A program made the translations under genes and the position numbers. The notes beneath the pieces were generated by a model. The model saw only the letters and a program-made list of their open reading frames with translations. It ran no database searches and was not told the DNA's origin. From Rhodospirillaceae bacterium (GTDB lineage Bacteria > Pseudomonadota > Alphaproteobacteria > Rhodospirillales > 2-02-FULL-58-16): a DNA stretch of 9,186 nt. Positions 6,302 through 9,186 of the stretch are shown here, piece by piece; positions within the stretch are counted from its first letter, which is position 1; each line of letters begins with the position of its first letter. Location: positions 1 through 9,186 of the forward strand of contig JAUXMA010000045.1 of NCBI GenBank assembly GCA_030623425.1, given 5' to 3'.

Positions 6302-7654
6302 TCATTTCAATGCCGCCGGGCGTTCGGATTCGCCGGCTTGGGGTATCGCAAACCCATCCTCGTTATATTGTTTCAACTTGTTGCGGAGGGTGCGGATGGA
6401 AATGCCGAGGATGTTGGCGGCATGGGTCCTGTTGCCCAAGCAATGAAGCAAGGTATCGATGATCAGGTTCCTTTCCACCTCGGCGACGGTGCATCCGACA
6501 AGACCGGATGCGCTCTCCGTGGTGGAGGTGTTTTCTTCCGGCCCGCCGGTGGTGAGGAAGCCCGTGAGGGAAATGGCCTCGGCGTCGATTTTCTCGCCGC
6601 TGGCCATGAGAACGGCACGGTGAATGGTGTTCTCAAGCTCGCGCACATTGCCGGGCCAGGGATGCTTGGAGAGCATTTTCTTGGCCTCGGCCGAAAGTGG
6701 CAACGGTTCCACGCCGTTGGCCTTGGCGTATTTCTTGACAAAATGTTCCGCCAGGATACCGATATCCTCAGGCCTTTCGCGAAGCGACGGAATATGAAGA
6801 GAGATCACATTGAGGCGGAAGAAAAGGTCCTCTCGGAAATTCCCGTTCGCCACTTCCTGTTCCATATTTCGGTTCGACGTGGCGATGATCCGCACATCCA
6901 CCTTAATCGGCTTGTTTCCGCCGAGGCGGTCAATTTCCCGTTCCTGGATGACGCGCAATAGTTTCGCCTGCAGCCGGGGATCCATTTCACTGATCTCATC
7001 GAGGAGCAGCGTGCCGCCGCTGGCTTCCTCGAACTTGCCGATGCGCCGCCCGACGGCGCCCGTAAAGGCGCCCTTTTCGTAACCGAAAAGCTCGGATTCG
7101 AGGAGATTCTCGGGGATCGCCGCGCAGTTGATGGCAACGAAACATTTTTGCGCGCGCGGACTTTTCCCGTGCAGGTAACGGGCCAGCAGTTCCTTACCGG
7201 TGCCCGAATCCCCAGTGACTATGATGCTGGCGTCGCTAGGGGCCACGTGCTCGGCCAATTTGAACAACTCGTCCATGCCGGCATCCTTGAAAACGATTGC
7301 CGAACTTTCCTCGCTGACGGCGGCCAGAACGGCGGCAATGAGATCGGGGTCGGGAGGCAGCGGCAGGTACTCCATGGCGCCGGCCTTGATGGCGCGGACG
7401 GCGGTTTGGGAATCGTTGCCGATGCCCACGGCAACCACGGGGACGGTGATGCGCTCGGAATTCAAGCTCCGGATCAGCATTCCGATATCGAGGGTGACAT
7501 CGACCATCACCAAGTCAACGCCGCTGCCCGAACGCAACGTCTTGAGACCGCTTTCGATATCGTCCGTTTGCAGCACCTTGGCGCCACGCGAGATGGCGAT
7601 CCGGGAGGCGCCGCCGATCTGACCCGCCAAGGTGCCGATGATGAGCAATTGCAT
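6302..7654 (-). CDS. flbD: FlbD, sigma-54-dependent transcriptional activator of flagellar genes
   Basis: This is a 450-residue NtrC-family activator with three domains. The receiver-like domain (1-115) begins MQLLIIGTLAGQIG, as in Caulobacter FlbD. It lacks the acidic pair after strand 1 and has Leu99 in place of the conserved Lys (YLPLPPD). An Asp at 52 sits at the usual phosphorylation position. Loss of acidic-pocket residues is known for FlbD, so activity is probably not set by standard phosphorelay. The AAA+ domain (about 125-365) has Walker A GDSGTGKE at 148-155, the sigma-54 contact loop GAFTGA at 195-200, Walker B GGTLLLDE at 213-220, FREDLFFRLNV at 273-283 and WPGNVRELEN at 333-342. 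The Fis-type helix-turn-helix is at about 393-430 (HCLGNRTHAANILGISIRTLRNKLKQY). FlbD normally activates late and represses early flagellar promoters. A purine-rich Shine-Dalgarno (AAGGGAAAG, 7662-7670) lies 7 bases before the ATG. The 43-base gap to motA holds most of a 22-bp palindrome. Confidence 0.95.
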   Translation of the reverse strand: MQLLIIGTLAGQIGGASRIAISRGAKVLQTDDIESGLKTLRSGSGVDLVMVDVTLDIGMLIRSLNSERITVPVVAVGIGNDSQTAVRAIKAGAMEYLPLPPDPDLIAAVLAAVSEESSAIVFKDAGMDELFKLAEHVAPSDASIIVTGDSGTGKELLARYLHGKSPRAQKCFVAINCAAIPENLLESELFGYEKGAFTGAVGRRIGKFEEASGGTLLLDEISEMDPRLQAKLLRVIQEREIDRLGGNKPIKVDVRIIATSNRNMEQEVANGNFREDLFFRLNVISLHIPSLRERPEDIGILAEHFVKKYAKANGVEPLPLSAEAKKMLSKHPWPGNVRELENTIHRAVLMASGEKIDAEAISLTGFLTTGGPEENTSTTESASGLVGCTVAEVERNLIIDTLLHCLGNRTHAANILGISIRTLRNKLKQYNEDGFAIPQAGESERPAALK

Positions 7655-7679
7655 GATTCAACTTTCCCTTGCGCCAGCT

Positions 7680-7701
7680 CTAGGACAGTGCACTGTCCTA
7701 G
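7680..7701. repeat. Perfect 22-bp palindrome at the motA-flbD junction
   Basis: The half-site CTAGGACAGTG is followed directly by its exact reverse complement, centred between 7690 and 7691. The palindrome contains the motA stop codon (7698-7700) and ends 25 bases before the flbD ATG, just upstream of its Shine-Dalgarno. As RNA it would form a 9-bp stem with a TGCA loop. No U-run follows on the transcribed strand, so an intrinsic terminator is unlikely. It could be a dimeric regulator's operator for flbD, or a hairpin that stabilises or punctuates the mRNA. The structure is certain; its function is not. Confidence 0.85.
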
Positions 7702-8513
7702 TCAAAATACTGGACGCGTTTTGATGGCGGCAGGACGCTGTTGAGCAGCATCTCGAGCCGGCGCGGGTTTTCCTGCCTGCCAATCGAGGCCGCGCCCATC
7801 AAGTAGACATTGTTGATCATGGCCTCTTCGGCCGAGTTGCGTTCAAGTTTCGCGGCCAGGGGCGAAAAGACCATGTTGGCGAGGACGGCGCCGTAAAAGG
7901 TGGTGAGAAGCGCCACCGCCATGGAAGGCCCGATGGTCGAGGGGTCATCCAGATTGCCGAGCATCTGGACCAGACCGATGAGAGTCCCGATCAGGCCCAT
8001 GGCGGGGGCAAACTCGGCCGCCTTGCGAAGCACGCCGGTGCTTTTAACGTGACGCTGAACCGTGGCGTTCATGTCGCGGCGCATGATGACCTCCACTTCC
8101 TCGCCTGGGGTGCCGTCGACGACCATGGACATGCCTTTGTGCAGGAAGGGCTCGCCTTGCATGGGTTCGAGCACGTTTTGCAGGGCCAGAACCCCCTGCT
8201 TGCGCGCCATTTCGGCCACCTGCAGAACCTGGGTTGCCGCTTCGGAAGGATCGCGGGCGCTGTAAAAAACCGTTTTCATGACCACCCTGAAGGTGTGAAT
8301 CACCTCCGGTATGGAATAACACATGGTGGTGACGGCCAGAGTGCCGCCAATGACGATCAAGACCGATGGCGGATTGATGAACGATCCCGGCGAGCCGCCA
8401 AGGACAATCGCCGATATTATCAAACCGAAACCGCAGATAAGACCGAGAACCGTCGCCAAATCCATGGAAGACTTGGCCGCAGTGACCTGGAACCCTGGCT
8501 CGCTGTCGGCCAT
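7698..8513 (-). CDS. motA: MotA/PomA-type flagellar stator protein
   Basis: This is a 271-residue integral membrane protein of the ion-driven stator, normally paired with MotB/PomB. It resembles the PomA branch: MDLATVLGLICGF at 17-29 opens membrane segment 1, and IVLGGSPGSF follows. Segment 2 is at about 50-68. The cytoplasmic loop runs from 70 to 165, with the torque-region pair Arg104-Lys105. Segment 3 carries the conserved Pro in FAPAMGLIGTLIGLVQML (168-185). Segment 4 is IGPSMAVALLTTFYGAVLANMVF (194-216). PomA relatives are often sodium-driven, but ion choice cannot be told without the partner. At the position of PomA Glu96 there is Gln112. A 16-residue extension precedes the usual MDLAT start. 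It is supported by AAAGG upstream of 8513, whereas Met17 has no Shine-Dalgarno. The gene starts 11 bases after fliN. No motB is present in the window. Confidence 0.95.
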   Translation of the reverse strand: MADSEPGFQVTAAKSSMDLATVLGLICGFGLIISAIVLGGSPGSFINPPSVLIVIGGTLAVTTMCYSIPEVIHTFRVVMKTVFYSARDPSEAATQVLQVAEMARKQGVLALQNVLEPMQGEPFLHKGMSMVVDGTPGEEVEVIMRRDMNATVQRHVKSTGVLRKAAEFAPAMGLIGTLIGLVQMLGNLDDPSTIGPSMAVALLTTFYGAVLANMVFSPLAAKLERNSAEEAMINNVYLMGAASIGRQENPRRLEMLLNSVLPPSKRVQYFD

Positions 8514-8521
8514 CGAGTCTG

Positions 8522-8526
8522 CCTTT
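8522..8526 (-). promoter_or_regulatory. Ribosome binding site of motA
   Basis: AAAGG on the minus strand lies 8 bases before the ATG at 8511-8513 and overlaps the fliN stop codon (8525-8527). The internal alternative ATG at 8463-8465, where most PomA relatives begin, is preceded by TCTTCC and has no such site. This favours the longer start and suggests that translation of motA is coupled to fliN. Confidence 0.6.
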
Positions 8527-8902
8527 ATTGTTCGGACTTGATGATTTCGGTCATCGTCACGCCGAGGCGATCTTCGACGACAACCACCTCGCCACGCGCC
8601 ACCAAGCGGTCGTTGACATAGATGTCGATGGCTTCGCCGACCTTTCGATCCAGTTCGACAACGGCGCCGCGGCCGAGCTTAAGAAGTTGGCTCACCTGCA
8701 TGGTGGTCTTGCCGAGGATGGCGGAAACCTGAACAGGGATATCGTAGACCGCCTCCAGGTCTTGCGCGCTACGGGGCATGTCGATGATGCCGGGGGTTGA
8801 CGAAGGTTCCGGGGGCGGCGCCTCGGCTTGGCCGTTTTCAACGGTTTTGGGTTTTTCGGCCGCCTCGATTTCCGAAGGTTCGAAACTCTTCTCTTCAGCC
8901 AT
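8525..8902 (-). CDS. fliN: FliN, flagellar switch (C-ring) protein
   Basis: This is a 125-residue protein. FliN forms the base of the C-ring with FliM and FliG, takes part in rotation switching, and docks FliH with the export ATPase. The first 45 residues are acidic and Pro-rich, likely disordered, and longer than minimal FliN. The SpoA (surface presentation of antigens) domain runs from about 48 to 121. It contains LEAVYDIPVQVSAILGKTTM (49-68), LLKLGRGAVVELDRKVGEAIDIYVND and LVARGEVVVVEDRLGVTMTEI (100-120), all typical of FliN. A good Shine-Dalgarno (AGGAA, 8909-8913) lies 6 bases before the ATG. The gene starts 16 bases after the acidic-tail gene upstream and is followed closely by motA. 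Confidence 0.96.
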   Translation of the reverse strand: MAEEKSFEPSEIEAAEKPKTVENGQAEAPPPEPSSTPGIIDMPRSAQDLEAVYDIPVQVSAILGKTTMQVSQLLKLGRGAVVELDRKVGEAIDIYVNDRLVARGEVVVVEDRLGVTMTEIIKSEQ

Positions 8903-8918
8903 GGTCCATTCCTAAAAG

Positions 8919-9186
8919 TTAACCGTCCTCGGGGGAGGAAACGGCCTGTTCTTTGTCGGCGTTGGTTTCCTCATCGGGCGCTGTCTCTTCGGCGCCGTCT
9001 TCTTCGCCCGATGGCGCCGGCATGTCCGTTGCGGCGGTTTCATCCTCGCCCGATGGTGCCGGCATGTCCGTTGCGGCGGTTTCATCCTCGCCCGATGGCG
9101 CCGGCATGTCCGTTGCGGCGGTTTCATCCTCGCCCGATGGCGCCGACATGTCCGCTTCGGCGGTTTCATCCTCGCCCGATGGCGCC
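8919..9186 (-). CDS. Acidic repeat C-terminus of a protein cut by the right edge (FliH candidate by position)
   Basis: This frame is open from the edge to TAA at 8919-8921, giving 88 complete codons, and the start lies beyond the window. It encodes four copies of APSGEDETAATDMP (the outermost copy ends EADMS), a decayed fifth (APSGEEDG) and the tail AEETAPDEETNADKEQAVSSPEDG. The stretch is highly acidic, lacks aromatic residues, and is almost certainly disordered. It ends 16 bases before fliN. In many alphaproteobacteria the gene before fliN is fliH, so this may be the FliH tail, but no FliH domain is visible. I preferred this frame to the overlapping Arg/Pro-rich frame (stop at 8912) because it has a plausible disordered-tail composition and G/C-biased third positions. 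ATGs inside the repeats are unlikely to be starts. Confidence 0.65.
   Translation of the reverse strand, partial: APSGEDETAEADMSAPSGEDETAATDMPAPSGEDETAATDMPAPSGEDETAATDMPAPSGEEDGAEETAPDEETNADKEQAVSSPEDG
9018..9185 (-). repeat. 42-bp in-frame tandem repeat array (at least four copies, continues to edge)
   Basis: Four head-to-tail 42-bp units lie at 9018-9059, 9060-9101, 9102-9143 and 9144-9185. A partial, decayed fifth is at 8997-9017. The three inner copies differ by about one base (GGTGCC against GGCGCC). The outermost differs at a few positions. Because 42 is a multiple of three, gain or loss of copies keeps the frame. The array probably extends beyond the right edge. Confidence 0.95.

Noticed and set aside
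6302..7654. Degenerate FlbD receiver as a novel defect
   Set aside because: Loss of acidic-pocket residues is already known for FlbD proteins, so it is a family trait rather than damage.
7680..7701. Palindrome as an intrinsic terminator of motA
   Set aside because: No U-run follows the hairpin on the transcribed strand, and flbD starts 25 bases later with its own Shine-Dalgarno.
8912..9169. Arg/Pro-rich minus-strand frame over the 42-bp repeats
   Set aside because: It is a second frame of the same repeat. The acidic frame fits a disordered tail better and runs open to the window edge. It was not tested by codon statistics.

Overview
The window comes from an alphaproteobacterium, probably of the Rhodospirillales. 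This rests on the FlbD-type flagellar regulator, the PomA-like MotA, the order fliN-motA-flbD-flhA-flhG and the GC-rich coding bias. Species cannot be read from the sequence. Every gene I can support lies on the minus strand, so the locus is transcribed from right to left.

From right to left: the acidic, tandem-repeat C-terminus of a protein cut by the right edge (by position possibly FliH); fliN (switch/C-ring); a PomA-type motA (stator) without motB beside it; flbD (sigma-54 activator of late flagellar genes); flhA (export gate); flhG (MinD-like ATPase controlling flagellar number or placement); a large low-complexity FliK-like protein; a 132-residue QueF-like tunnelling-fold protein without the catalytic cysteine; and, across a 94-base gap, the N-terminal 350 residues of a STAND-type P-loop NTPase that runs off the left edge. 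Gaps from the right-edge gene down to the QueF-like gene are 11 to 70 bases, so this part looks like one flagellar operon. The STAND gene looks like accessory or conflict-system cargo next to its end.

The best finds are these. (1) Between flhA and flhG, where flhF normally sits, only a 16-codon reading frame remains. It reads MRLKSYFAPSMARAAS, matches the FlhF N-terminus position by position, and ends in an ATGA overlap with flhG, so flhF appears almost entirely deleted. (2) A QueF-like protein at the end of the flagellar operon keeps the fold signature but has Ile for the catalytic Cys and has lost the NADPH-binding motif. (3) A perfect 22-bp palindrome covers the motA stop codon just upstream of flbD. 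(4) A 42-bp in-frame tandem array encodes an acidic tail. (5) The STAND NTPase has a GD-rich linker and a Trp where an Arg is expected after Walker B.

No tRNA, rRNA, CRISPR array, insertion sequence or convincing intrinsic terminator was seen.
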